Source of the DNA: Tetmemena sp. SeJ-2015
Taxonomy: Eukaryota; Ciliophora; Spirotrichea; Sporadotrichida; Oxytrichidae
Direction: 5' to 3'
Length of the DNA stretch: 64,000 bases
NCBI GenBank assembly: GCA_027382625.1
Contig: JAJKFJ010022030.1
Coordinates: 1-64,000 of the forward strand
The position numbers and the translations under genes are program-made. Of the stretch, positions 33,130 to 43,773 are shown piece after piece (positions within the stretch are counted from its first letter, which is position 1; each line of letters opens with the position of its first letter). The notes beneath the pieces were generated by a model. The model made no database searches and was not told the DNA's origin. It worked only from the letters and a program-made list of their open reading frames with translations.

Positions 33130-35357
33130 TCATTTTTGTTCCTCAATCTTGTTCTCAAAATAATCCTCAAAGTTGAAAGCGCAAAAGTGGCACATGGCAA
33201 ACTCACAATTTAGTTCGCAGCATTTCCAGTAGAAAGGCTCAAACTAAATACATTCAGTCTCACAGTTATAGCAGGTCACGTCCTCGCTTGAAAAATCGCG
33301 AGATCCAAAAGAAGAGCTGCTTCTCCTCTTTTGAGCATGAGCAGCAGTTTGAGGAAACTGCTCTGTTCCGCATCTTAGTTTTGGAATCTTCTGAGTCTTT
33401 TCAAAAGGATCAATTTAGGCCTTGGAAGAGGTGCCGCCAAAGTTGAAAAGCTTTCTAGGTTCATAAAGGATAGAAAAGATAGACTTCGAAGAATAGGGCA
33501 CTGAAGTTGGAGCAGCTTAGTTAATGATCTGCGAAGGGGAACAAGGAGTTTAGCAGAGTTGATCTTATCTTTTAAGTTCTTTTCTTCCGTTAATCAAGAA
33601 CTTTTCCTGGGCTTTAGCTTCTCTTTTCCTATAAGTGAAGCTTGAAGTATCCTTGAGGTTCAAATTCTGGATGCTGCTAGAAGTTGGAAAGACAGGTTTA
33701 TCTTTCAAGTCCTTTGCTTAGTGTTAGCAATTCAAAGCACACTTGACCTGCTTAAGCTTATGACCCATGATGTTTAAAATGATTTCGCCTGTGCCTTGGT
33801 CTACGCTGAAAATGCTTGACTCAATAACATTTCCATTCTAAAGCTGGTCAGAAGAAAGTTACTTGAGCTTTCCTTGCTAATCTCTTCTCAGTGTATGAGA
33901 GCATTGGCAAAGAGCTTAAGAACTAGGATGATGTTGAGACTGAGTTTCAGACTTCTGATTGAAAGAAAAGTCAAGTCTTCTAGTTGAGGAACCTAAGCTG
34001 TTGAGTTGCATACTTGTGCAAAGAGCAGATTTTCCGCAATGCTTAGTGAGTTGATCTTTCAAAAATCTGCTTTAGAGTTTCAAAGAAGTGATGCAGTTGT
34101 GAGTTTTGAGCTCAATCTCTCTCGCTTTGCACTTCAAATTGCAAACGATGCACTCAACTTCTCTTTCAAGGCAGATAGTAGTTTGATGTTGAGGCATCAT
34201 CATTTTAGTGACAGAAATTCCGCAATCGCATTTTATCAAAAGAAAGTTGCAGTCTGTCTAAGAGTGCTAAACAAAGTTTGAGTAAAGAACTATTTCAGAG
34301 CACCCTTGCCAAAAGCATCTCAATTAGACTTGCTAGAGTAAATTTTTTAGAATAATACTCTGCCATATGATAAAAAGCTTACAATTTAAGTGGTTCGCAA
34401 ACGAATGGATCCTCAAGGCTTGAAAAGAGCTCAGGCATTTTGGGCAAGGCAAGATCTTAAGATTATATCTTGGCGCAAATTAGTTTCTCTGGAGTTCTGA
34501 TACTGATCTAAGGAGGAGAGGTAGGATCCTTAGAAGTTGCTTTTGCTTGCTGCTTTTTCGTTATCTCCTTTGTGTAGTAGGACTTGGCGTAAGAGATCAA
34601 ACACTAGAGACAAAACATCATGTTGCAAGATCCACATTTTAATAATATGAATGAACACACTCAAGAGGTAAGATAGGAGAGAGAAGTTTTGAACAAAGCT
34701 TGCACTAGAAGTAGTCGAGCGCTGATCCAACAACTTGAGAGTTCTCAAAGATAAGAGTTTGGCACAAATGATGCTTGACTTGAGCGACTAGTGCTTGAAA
34801 CTCAACCGCTTAGGAAGGACTCAAATTCTGTAGAGGGCTGCTGGTTTTGCAACCACAGCGATCGAATTGAGTCTTCATCTAGATCTCATAGCTATGAAGC
34901 TGCTCCTTTGAGATCTGGTCTACAGGAGGCTTGAAGTTTGAAGCTTGCTTTGAAACAACTTTAAAAGCAGAGTCTTAAAGTTCCCTCAAATTTGAACTAG
35001 CAGCCTGGTTGGTCTTGATTGGAGTCTAGCACTAAGCCTTCTAAGCATTGCAGTCCTTTGCAACTTCTTCTTCTTGCTCTCCATCAACCTATATTATTAT
35101 ATTAGGAGATCTAATCTTACGAGATTGATGAACCCGAGTTTTGAGGCTGAGATACTTTGCCTTCCTGAAGGCTAGTCTAAGACCTGAGTTTGGTCACTTT
35201 TAGGTGAGGTCACCCCAAAGTCAAAAGTCTGAGTTTTTGGAGATGGCAGAGTAGTAGCAGCTCTGCTCGTCATCTGAACTTAATCCTTCTCCTTTGAAAA
35301 GTAATTAAGGAGGAAAGCTCTGAAGTTAAACTTTCTGTTGCAATCTTTGCTGTCCAT
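33130..35357 (-). CDS. RING/TRAF-type zinc-finger protein
   Basis: Probably a cytosolic adaptor or E3-like protein. The N-terminal 200 residues are polar. A first zinc cluster reads FQCKLCSKLLSPILPLEC, and IES 34637-34659 (TGTG) joins it to GSCNMMFCLQC. A second cluster, PCPKCLSSFQALRIHSFANH, leads to CFWQGCSEIVLYSNFVQH, CDCGISVTKMMMPQHQTTIC and ECIVCNLKC, spaced like TRAF-type fingers. A long S/Q/K-rich region follows, with a last Cys-rich block VTCYNCETECIQF..CCELNCEFAMCHFC before TGA 33130-33132. A further small break near 34,480-34,510 (one base of phase) was not solved. Start at 35357. Confidence 0.65.
34637..34659 (-). other. IES of 23 bp, pointer TGTG (zinc-finger gene)
   Basis: Interrupts the first zinc cluster; excision restores the CxxC pairs (LECGSCNMMFCLQC). 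Confidence 0.7.
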
Positions 35358-35535
35358 AGTGAAGAAAGAGGAAAGGTGCTTTGAGGTTGTAAGATGATGA
35401 GAGTTAAGTGAAATTTAATTAATTATAGCTCAAATTTTGTTTTCGTAATTTAAGCTTACGTTTTTAAATCTGAGAAAAGTGCTTCTCTAATAAGATAAGA
35501 AAACAAAAGATTTAAAAATAGATTTTGAGATCACA

Positions 35536-36501
35536 ATGGATACTCAGGGATATCAAGTTTAGATCCAAGGCCATAGAGGAGGCTTCAAACCTGACAATTA
35601 ATTTAATAAGGCGAATTAAATTTATATATTTTTATATTTAATGAATATCATTCCCACATTTAAATAATCAGTGGAGCATAATTTAGAAGCTGTTGAGCTA
35701 GATGTAAGATTTGACTTTGAAAAATTTATTTATTAAGGTTTGGCATAGTAAAGATGGAGTGATTGTCGTGGTTCATGGAGGTGATGATGGAAACTTGAAA
35801 GATTATGGCCTCCCTGAGGAGTTTGTCTATGAATGGGAGTTTGAGAGACTGTAAACTCTAGATGCTGGCGAAGGTGCTAAGATTCCCAAGCTTGAAGAAG
35901 TTTTCTAGACTTTTTAAGGCAAGGTATTCGTCAATGTTTATTGACATTATGAGTTTAATAATTCAGTTAATTACTTCATCTTTGATTGAAGTGAAGGGTC
36001 CTAGGACAGAAGCTTTGAAACCGAAATACAATTGCGACCTAGTGATTAGTGGCGTGCTGGAGTTAGTGGATAGATACGAGATGCATGGCAAGTTCTTGTT
36101 CTCTTCTTTCAACTACGATGTTTTGGCCGCAGCTGAGAGAGCTCGTGAAGTGAGGAAAGACACTCACCCTAGATTCGATGTGATATACCTCTACAACTTA
36201 TTTATTCCTACTAAGTAAGTAATTTAACTATGAGAACTAGCCTTTGCCAAGCCCTGATGAGTACACAGCCAGAGGAGATGGAATAAACATTAGTGCTAAT
36301 CACATTTCAGATGAGGTAGTCGCTAACATCAAGGCTAAAGGGATGAAGCTTGGAGTATGGATCAGAGCTAAAGACTACACAGAGAGCGAGTAGTTTTACC
36401 TAGAAATGTTTGAAAAGAGAGTGGATTTTATTTGCGCCGATTTTCCACTAAAAGCAATGGAGGCCAGAGAAAGATACCTACTGACACTTAGTCGGTAGTG
36501 A
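35536..36501 (+). CDS. Glycerophosphodiester phosphodiesterase (GDPD) family protein
   Basis: Hydrolyses glycerophosphodiesters to glycerol-3-phosphate and an alcohol. Motifs in order: GHRGGFKPDN (active-site His-Arg), HNLEAVELDVW (metal-binding E and D), VVVHGGDD (second His), IPKLEEVF and VEVKGP. Near the end GMKLGVWIRAKD and FICADFPLKAM match the closing barrel strands. A 34-base GT-AG intron splits ELD/VW. IESs: 35620-35667 (TAA) and 36216-36234 (AG). A third break near 35,940-35,990 is restored by a two-base TT pointer (FVNVEVKGP). TGA 36499-36501 lies only 16 bases from the stop of the convergent gene. Confidence 0.8.
35620..35667 (+). other. IES of 48 bp, pointer TAA (GDPD)
   Basis: A multiple of three with no TGA, so invisible to frame checks alone. 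Excision brings GHRGGF..NKANQ next to SVEHNLEAVELDV, the normal GDPD spacing. Confidence 0.6.
36216..36234 (+). other. Small IES of 19 bp, pointer AG (GDPD)
   Basis: A GT-AG reading gives the wrong phase. The AG pointer joins LFIPTK to NQPLPSPDEY. Confidence 0.5.
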
Positions 36502-36517
36502 GAGATTGAACACTTTC

Positions 36518-36970
36518 TCATACCATTTATTTCGTCATCTTATTTCTCAATATCCTTCCATTCAAATTGTATAAGCTTTAAATTATTTTCTAATTCAAAT
36601 TTATTTCTCTTGAACCATAGTATTCATGTTTTAAGTTATCTAGACTGGCTAAAGCCTCATAAAGCTTGAGCAATACTAGTTATGGCTATTTAAATAGAAA
36701 CCTCCTTTGCTATTTTGACCCTCGTGCCTCGGACTCCCAAATTAAGGTGTAGATATTTCCATCTATAGAGCTGAGAAAACCCTTCTTAAACTCAATAAAA
36801 AGATAAAATGTATTTCTTTGGCTATCTTGTTATGACTAAGAAACAGCATGCTAGGCTTCTCTAGGTGATATCAGTTGTTCAGCCGTTTAATAAAGAGCTA
36901 TGTTTTAATCGATCAGCATCTCGTCGCCTCTGTCCTATTCCAGATCTCCTTTTGAAGTTTCCATAGTCAT
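36518..36970 (-). CDS. Unidentified small protein (about 150 residues)
   Basis: ATG 36970 gives an uninterrupted frame in ciliate code to TGA 36518-36520: an acidic Q-rich N-terminus, NTFYLFIEFKKGFLSSIDGN, IYTLIWESEARG, then a helical end LLKLYEALASLDNLKHEYYG. No intron or IES needed. It lies 90 bases downstream of the next minus-strand gene and 16 bases from the convergent GDPD stop. No family recognised. Confidence 0.55.
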
Positions 36971-37059
36971 TTAGTTTTGAAGTTCTTAAGTCCTGAATCA
37001 TTTTAAGATAAATAAGATCAATGAAGATAATTATAAGTTAAATTGATAATTTTATATAA

Positions 37060-39495
37060 TCAAATGCTTATAAATAATTTTTGGTAGGTAGAATAAGTTG
37101 TTTATGTTTTTGATAAGGATTACAAGTTCGAAACTGATTGGCTCTTCCTTACTTATATATCTCTCCCTTCTCTTAGACTAAATTGCAGCACACTATTGTA
37201 ATTTTGATTTTACTTGATACTTTTGGGTGGCAAACTTCCAAACCCTCCACCATTTAATATCTAGCTTAAAGTTACTTTCTCTTTTGTCAATAAGCTGTTC
37301 ATCCCACTAGGCATCTATTAGACAACTGACTAAGTTAATTTGTTATGAGCTTTATCCGATCTAATTAAGTTATCGTTGCAGTCAAATTTGTAACGATCTA
37401 TACTCTTTGAAGTTAAATTGCCTGAAATCTTCAATTGAGTAATAGGACTGTTCACTTCAGAGAGAGACAAAAGTTTATCTACTGAGTTTTAATTATACTT
37501 CAGAGAACTGAGATTTCTACCTTGAGCATTCGGCCTGTCTAAGCTTTGATGATGCAACGAATATTGATCTAGAGAAATTCTTATAGATCTCTAATTAAGT
37601 GGAGAATTCAAGTCTGATATTCCTTTGATAGGGGTAGATTGTCTGATTTCTGCAGCCGAGCTCAAGTCTAAATCTTCGTTTTTTCTTATGCTCATATTAG
37701 GAGAAATCTCATACTCGTTTATCAAAGTTGGATCATCATCATCTTCAATTTACAAACTGCTCTATCCAGCATAAAATTTAGTCGTCTCCTCGTCATCTTA
37801 AATCACCATGTTCGGTCTTTAACTTTTTTGGAAATAATTACTTGATATGCTTTGCATCTAAGATTAAGGTTTACTAATTGATTCAATTTTAGACTTCTTC
37901 ATTATCTTTGGATTGCAAAGTATTTCGATAGAGATCTGCTACTTTTAATTATTCTCTCTATCTGTTTGCAGAGCATCATTTGTGAATGAGCAGTTAATAA
38001 TTTGGGGTTCCATCACCCTCGAGTATTAGCTGGAGTTCTTAATTGGCTAAAGTTAAAAAAGCTAAGTCATGTTCGAGTTACTCGCGCCACTTCTTTCTCC
38101 CTCTTTACTGTGATAGTGAATTGCATTCGAATCTTGATTGAAAGAAAAGCAGCCTGTCTTACTTTGGAGACTCCCTGTATCTATTACCTTATGGACGAAG
38201 CCAGCTGAAGCCTATTTGTACTAACTAAAGCTAGTGAAACTATCTTGAATGAGCATCTTATTCTGCAAGAAGTCTTCTTCCTTCAAGAAAGATTCAAAGT
38301 CGTTCTCAACTTGAGAAATTCCTTGGAATAGTTGAATCTTATCAAGTATCTCAGAGTTCTAGTTACTTGACTCCAAATTATTTCTGCACTCTTACAATAC
38401 ATTCTTGAGGTCTTTTAACTCTTTTAGTAGCATAACGTTTGAATTCTTCATTTTTTCTACAAGAGCTCGCTGTTCTACAACGATAGATCTCAAATTCTCT
38501 GATTACCTTTACTCCTAAATTAGCTAATCTTTTATCATCTCGTGATTGAGTGTTTACCTAAGAATACAGTGCTTGAGAAAATTAAACAGTTCAGCTCTAG
38601 GTATTCCCCTTAGAGACTTTCAAATTGATTCAAAAATTTCGTCTTTCTATCGACCTGCTTTCCTAGATGAATCAAGGTTGATAATAAAAGTTTCTTTGAC
38701 TTTTCGCTTTGCAACTAGGCTAGGCTGAGAGAACTATTTTATTGATTTCTTTGAGATTATGATTAAGCATTGGGCGCTTAGTCTTAGCTTTGGTTTGAGA
38801 CTGTTGACTAATTTTCAAAAATTCCTTAATGCGCTCTAGACGACATTTGGTTTGGAGAAAATATGCCATTTCTTGAATTTAAGATAAGAGGATTCCCGCC
38901 CTATATAAGAGCTAGGGGCTAATTTGAGCTAGCTGCAGAGAATATCTAAACTGACTTTCTTTACTTTTAAGACAGAGAAATTGCATTAGTATGCGCTAAA
39001 TTATTATAGCTGATGTTTGCTTGACTTGAATTTGAATTAATGTTTTCTCTGTTGTGTGAACCAGCTATTATAGATTAGTAAAGCTTTTGGTTTTTCTTAG
39101 AGGCTGAAAATGCAGATGATGCATTTGTGGTAACTGAGTTCTTACTGTTATTAAATATGTTGCTGTGAGTATTAGAGGCTCTATGAGTAGTGCTAAGTGG
39201 TATTGTACTAAATCTGGTTTAGTTTTAAATGCTAATGCCATGCTGTTGCTTTTGATCGCTCAAATTTTTTTGAATCTGAACTTGCTGTGTATGCGCTATA
39301 TGTGAACTTGTAGAAGCTGCATTATTATTTATGAATGAAGATCTTTGATTTATAGCACTTTGCTTAGTTAAAAGATTTGTAGATGCATACTAAGAAGTAG
39401 TAGTTTATAGGACTTTTGAGCTTTGAGATTAATTGAGGACTTAGTTGGTGTACCTCGATGCGATGTTTCTTGACTGCTTCCTTTTTTCTTGCATT
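37060..39495 (-). CDS. Unidentified S/N/Q-rich protein with central coiled coil
   Basis: ATG 39495 starts MQEKRKQSRNIASRYTN, then about 150 residues rich in S, N, Q and T. A central helical region reads RAELFNFLKHCI, EQRALVEKMKNSNVMLLKEL and NSEILDKIQLFQGISQVEND, likely coiled coil. The C-terminal 400 residues are disordered, with acidic patches (IQDDEETTKF, IEDDDDPT) and many TAA/TAG-encoded Q, ending KLFISI, TGA 37060-37062. Breaks near 38,710-38,730 and about 38,990 were not solved. Composition resembles ciliate basal-body or signalling scaffolds, but no family was recognised. Confidence 0.55.
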
Positions 39496-39721
39496 TTAAA
39501 TAGATTTAAACGAATACATCAAAAGTTAAAATCAAATAAGTGGGACTGAAATAAGAGTAATTTAAGGTTAGTAAAAGATTTGATTGGTCGGTAGATGAGC
39601 TGTCGCAAAGACGAATCTCAATCATTAGAACTAATATTAATAACAGGTACTTTGATAAGCTCAAAGATATGAATAAACTTAAAAGAAAATAAATAAATGA
39701 AGGTTTTAGGATCAGAGTAGA

Positions 39722-41700
39722 TCATTCAAGGAAAGAGTGGGCTGAGTTGCAATTGGCGGGGAGACCGAACTCAGTAATATCGTTAACAGCTCCAAGGCCT
39801 TGCCATGCTCTCATAGCTTGGATGATTTGAGCATCTCTGTGGACTCTGGTGTAAACACCCTCGACCCAGCCGCCGTTTCCACCGCAGTCATATCCGCAAG
39901 AGTCAGCCTTGTAGGCTTGGCTGAAGGGAACTGACTTGTTGCAGCTGTTGCATTGAGTACCAACGCATTTAGCGCAGTCTGATTTACCGTCGGGGATTCC
40001 CATAGCTCCGTTGTTCATGAATGAGTAGGATGAGAGAACAGCCTTGATTTGCCAGTTGCCATCGGTTCTAGAGAAAAGTTGCTTCTCAAAGTTTCTGTGC
40101 TTGTCGACATTCTTCTCTCTCACGAGCACGCTGCCGAAGTCTCCCATATCTCTTGATGAGGATCCTGGGTTTTGGTCATCGTGGCAGTCGTTTTGGATAA
40201 CGTAGCGTTCTGAGGGAATCTACCAGTATCCGCAAATGGGGAACTCCTTGGGATAATCAGAGGACCAGATCTTAACCTTGAAAATGTCACCGCTTGAAAG
40301 ACCAGCAGCCTTCATCTTGTTTTCGAAGGGAGCTCCATAGTTATAGTCGTTATCTTGGCACATGAGAAGATCCTTCTCACCTCCAATGATGACCTCAAGC
40401 CAGGTAATGAAATCCTCGGGTCAACTCACCACCTCCAAGATTTTTCTTCAACTTGGCAATGATAGAAGCCAAAGAGTGGGGTTGGATGTGCTTAGCAGCG
40501 TCGATTCTGAATCCACTGAAACCGATTGAGAGGAGATCAGTGAAGTAGGCAGCAATTCTTTCTTGGACGTAGTCAGACTCAGTGTCGAGAAAATTTTATA
40601 TGGTACTAAATAGATTAGAGATCTGCAAGACCAGAAAGCCATCCGTTGTTAAGAGCGAATGGATCAGTCCAAGATGAGAGAGATCTCTCGCAATGGAAAT
40701 CGGTAGCAATATAAGCAGCAGCTGGGAATTCGCAACTAGGTCTCAAGCCAGTGTTGCTAGAGTTCTCAAACATAAAGTTGTGGGTGAAGTAAGGAGAAGT
40801 TCCGGTCGAGGCTTTTGCTTCCCAGGTAGCGCAGTAGCCACCACCACCGCCGTTTCTGTGCATAGGCCACACGTCATTTCCACCACCACTCATGTGGTTT
40901 ACGACAGCGTCAGCATAGACTCTCACTCCTGCTTGGCGACAGGTTTGGATCATATCTCTGAGTTCCTCTCTGGTTCCGTGTCTACCGGTAAGCTTATAGC
41001 TGACTGGTTGATAGTAGAACCACCAGGGGTTAAGCTCGCCATTTTGAGGCCATTCGAAGGTGAAAACTGATTCTTGGGGAGGGAAGATTTTGACTCCCAT
41101 ATAGCCAGCCTTAGCTAAGAAAGAGCACTCTTGCTTAACATCAGCGTGAGGCCATCCGAACATCTCAACGATAGCTCCTTTTTGACCTCCCTTGTACTAA
41201 GGACCCTGGTTAACGAGAGCGGCTTGCCAAATAAAGTTGAGTGACTCCAAGGTAATAGAGAAGTTTTGACCTTGGCTGTCAAGCTATTTAATAAGAATCA
41301 AACTTTATTGTCAGTGCCTTGAACCACGATAGAAAGTGGGTCAGAGAGGGAAGAATCAGCCTTGAATTAGTTGTTTGACTGGAAGCCTGATCCATTGAAG
41401 TTGTATTGAACTTGAGTTATAGAGCTGTGTTGTCTGCACCTGACGTCAACGGTAGCTGATGAACGGTCGCCAGGAGTACAATATGGCAGGATAGCACATA
41501 ATTCTACCGAGACCTTCGTAACCCTCTTGATGTAGGGGGTCACCAGGGAGCCAGGTCTGGAAAGCACGGTTAGCCCAGTCAGCAGGGTTGGTGGTTACTT
41601 GGCCACCTTGGCATCCCATCTCTCCGTTAAAGTTGGAGCAGTCAGCGGCTGCGGTAGCGGCCACAAATCCTGCAAATGCTAGTGTGAATTTCTTGAGCAT
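39722..41700 (-). CDS. Secreted alpha-amylase (GH13)
   Basis: Hydrolyses alpha-1,4 glucan bonds. The start at 41700 is followed by a signal peptide (KKFTLAFAGFVAATAAA). Catalytic regions in order: DAVVNHM (region I), GFRIDAAKH (region II, nucleophile D), ITWLEVI (region III, acid E) and NDCHDDQ (region IV, HD). Substrate-loop motifs include MFGWPHADVKQEC and GVKIFPPQES. The C-terminal region is Cys-rich (CAKCVGTQCNSCNK), suggesting disulphides, and TGA is at 39722. Four IESs disrupt it: 41505-41517, 41282-41313, 40591-40621 and 40418-40427. An in-frame ATG 60 bases upstream of 41700 would bury the signal peptide, so 41700 is preferred. GC content is higher than in neighbouring genes. Confidence 0.9.
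40418..40427 (-). other. Micro-IES of 10 bp, pointer GAG (amylase)
   Basis: Excision joins KNLGGGE to DFITWLEVII, restoring the catalytic Glu region; otherwise the frame shifts. Confidence 0.7.
40591..40621 (-). other. IES of 31 bp, pointer TCTC (amylase)
   Basis: Joins WLSGLADL to DTESDYVQERI, as in other GH13 enzymes. Confidence 0.8.
41282..41313 (-). other. IES of 32 bp, pointer TGACA (amylase)
   Basis: Joins IVVQGTD to SQGQNFSITLESLNF and removes a TGA. Confidence 0.8.
41505..41517 (-). other. Micro-IES of 13 bp, pointer GAA (amylase)
   Basis: Joins LHQEGYE to LCAILPYCTPGDR, correcting a one-base phase error. Confidence 0.65.
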
Positions 41701-42480
41701 CTGTATGTTAAGATTATAAATAATATAGCTAGAATCTAGTTGTAAATCAATTAAATTCAATTTTTATTTTCGCAGTATTATATAATTGTAACATTAGCGA
41801 ATCTTATATAGTGAGAGCAATCAATATAATTAAGAAATCTCATTCACCACTCATCCTCTGCGATTGATTCTTTACATTTTAGGATAACAAAACACTCCCA
41901 CTTATTTTTATTAAGATTCTAAGAACGAGTTCTTGACTCTAGTATTTTTATTATATACAATTGCCTTAGTGGTTTAAGATCCACGTAATTAAGTATAATA
42001 ATCATAGTGTACTGACGCCCTCCCTTTCGCCCCAAGAATCTTTCTCTCATCATCATTACCAAAGTCAAATAAATCATTCTCAACCTCAAATTCTCACTAC
42101 GCTTTTCACAAAAATATTAAAATTACCCTAACTACAAAAACAACAGAAATCGTGGACCTTAATGAGGGATTCATATTTTACTTGGTTTCAAAGCCAAAAC
42201 TTATAAACTCAATGATAAAAAGTGATATGATATCTTATTGAATTGAAGTTTAGGTTTTAAGGAGTAAGTGGAAAATAATAGCTTGGGATTATATCGATGA
42301 CAGACTTTATAGAGGTGATAAATCTTATAATAATTAGGGTACGACTATGTAAGGATAGGCTTAGTTGGATCCTATTGCAGTATTAGCTAATCTTTAATCT
42401 AGGAAAGGAATCACCTTATAATAATATATTTTCTTAAAATTAATATAATTCAATAAATGCACTTGGATTCTATGCAAACC
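41701..42480. other. Intergenic, AT-rich
   Basis: Between the amylase start and the NEK kinase stop. Short open frames only; nothing recognisable. It probably holds the amylase promoter and IES or spacer DNA. Confidence 0.5.
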
Positions 42481-43676
42481 TCACTTATCCTCACAAGACT
42501 TCCTTCCCATTTTTATTTATTGCTCCCATATTTTCCCCACAAGAGAAGATCGTAATTTTCTAGGAGTAAATTTTTATCCCTTCTCCTTTTAAGCAAGTCT
42601 CTTCTCCCTATCAATGAGTTCTTGTTCTTTCTTGAGTAGCTATTCTTGTCTCTTCTTGACTTCATCAGCCTTCTTTTTTACACTTGTGAGATTCTTCTTG
42701 AGGCTTTTCTCTCTCAAGTTTGTAGCTTATGTTGGGCAGATTCAGCAAGTCCTCGATATTTGGTCTTAAACTAGCCTCCACATTCAATATCCACCTAATT
42801 CAAACTAAACTGTGTTATTCATTTAATTGAACGCATGAGTTCCTCTGAGTAGCGATCGGGAATTCGTTTGAACTGACCTGCCTTGATTTTCAAAGCAAGT
42901 GAGAGCTAATTCTCAGCCTTAAATGGTGGAGAAAGAGCGGCCATTTCATACACTATGCAACCTAATGACCAAATGTCGCTCTTTTCATTGTACTCGCTCT
43001 CATTAATCTGTTCAGGGCTCATATAGAAAGGAGTACCTTCTCAAATTAAAGAAAGGTGTACCAAGATAGGTGCGAGCATACTCGGATTGTATGTTCATAG
43101 CCTTAGCGAAGCCAAAATCTCCAAGTTTAGCAGATTATTTTTCATCTAAGAAGATGTTGGAAGGCTTAAGATCTCTGTGGAGGATCAAGCGATCATCTTA
43201 TCTGCGATGGCACTCATAAAGAGCGAGAACTATGTGCATGAATATCTCCCATATCTGCTCCTCAGGAATAAACTAGTTCTTTTGCTGGCATTCCGTGATC
43301 AGCTTAGACAGATCTCCTCCAGCGCAGTACTCCATGATTATGAAGATGGTTGTGTTTTTCTTGTCTACAGATATTTAAGCCTTTAATTTGTATAAAAGTG
43401 TCTATGATTTTATCAAAGTAGCGGACAATGTTATCGTGCTTCAACTCTCTAAGGATGTTGACCTCATTGATGAGTTGTTTTCGCTCCCTCTCTTTCATGA
43501 TTCCGTAGTTTATCTTCTTCCAGACCATTTGCTTCCCAGTTGCGAGGTGCTTAACTAAGCACACTTTACCAAAGCTACCTAGATTTTGAAATTAAGATTA
43601 GAAAGTTAGGACTAAGATAGAAAGTTTGTAGTTTACCTTGACCAATATCGTCCTTGATGATTTCATAGTTCTCCAT
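42481..43676 (-). CDS. NEK-family protein kinase
   Basis: The N-lobe reads [12 protein letters not shown] (split by a GT-AG intron) and VWKKINYG, placing K at the ATP site as in NEK kinases, then [18 protein letters not shown]. The hinge is [13 protein letters not shown]. The active site is [12 protein letters not shown] and GDFGFAK, followed by [22 protein letters not shown] and [10 protein letters not shown] basic coiled-coil tail follows ([20 protein letters not shown]). TGA at 42481-42483. Four IESs restore it: 43368-43404, 43038-43062, 42801-42828 and 42721-42733. All catalytic residues are present. NEKs act in cilia and the cell cycle; the specific role is unknown. Confidence 0.88.
42721..42733 (-). 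other. Micro-IES of 13 bp, pointer AAC (NEK)
   Basis: Joins IEDLLNLPN to [10 protein letters not shown], correcting a one-base shift before the coiled coil. Confidence 0.6.
42801..42828 (-). other. IES of 28 bp, pointer AATTA (NEK)
   Basis: Joins EELMRSI to [12 protein letters not shown] and removes a TGA. Confidence 0.8.
43038..43062 (-). other. IES of 25 bp, pointer GGTAC or CCTTTCT (NEK)
   Basis: The flanks share GGTAC and CCTTTCT, separated by one mismatch. Either pointer yields [12 protein letters not shown] in the activation segment. Confidence 0.8.
43368..43404 (-). other. IES of 37 bp, pointer TAGAC (NEK)
   Basis: Joins VRYFDKIID to [13 protein letters not shown] at the hinge; otherwise the frame is lost. 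Confidence 0.8.
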
Positions 43677-43773
43677 TTTAATTCTTGAAATTTATACTTA
43701 ATGTTCGCTTGCTTATCCTTTCTATATCTGCCTTTTTAAATTCAAATTTAACTTAACTCTAATTCAACACTCA

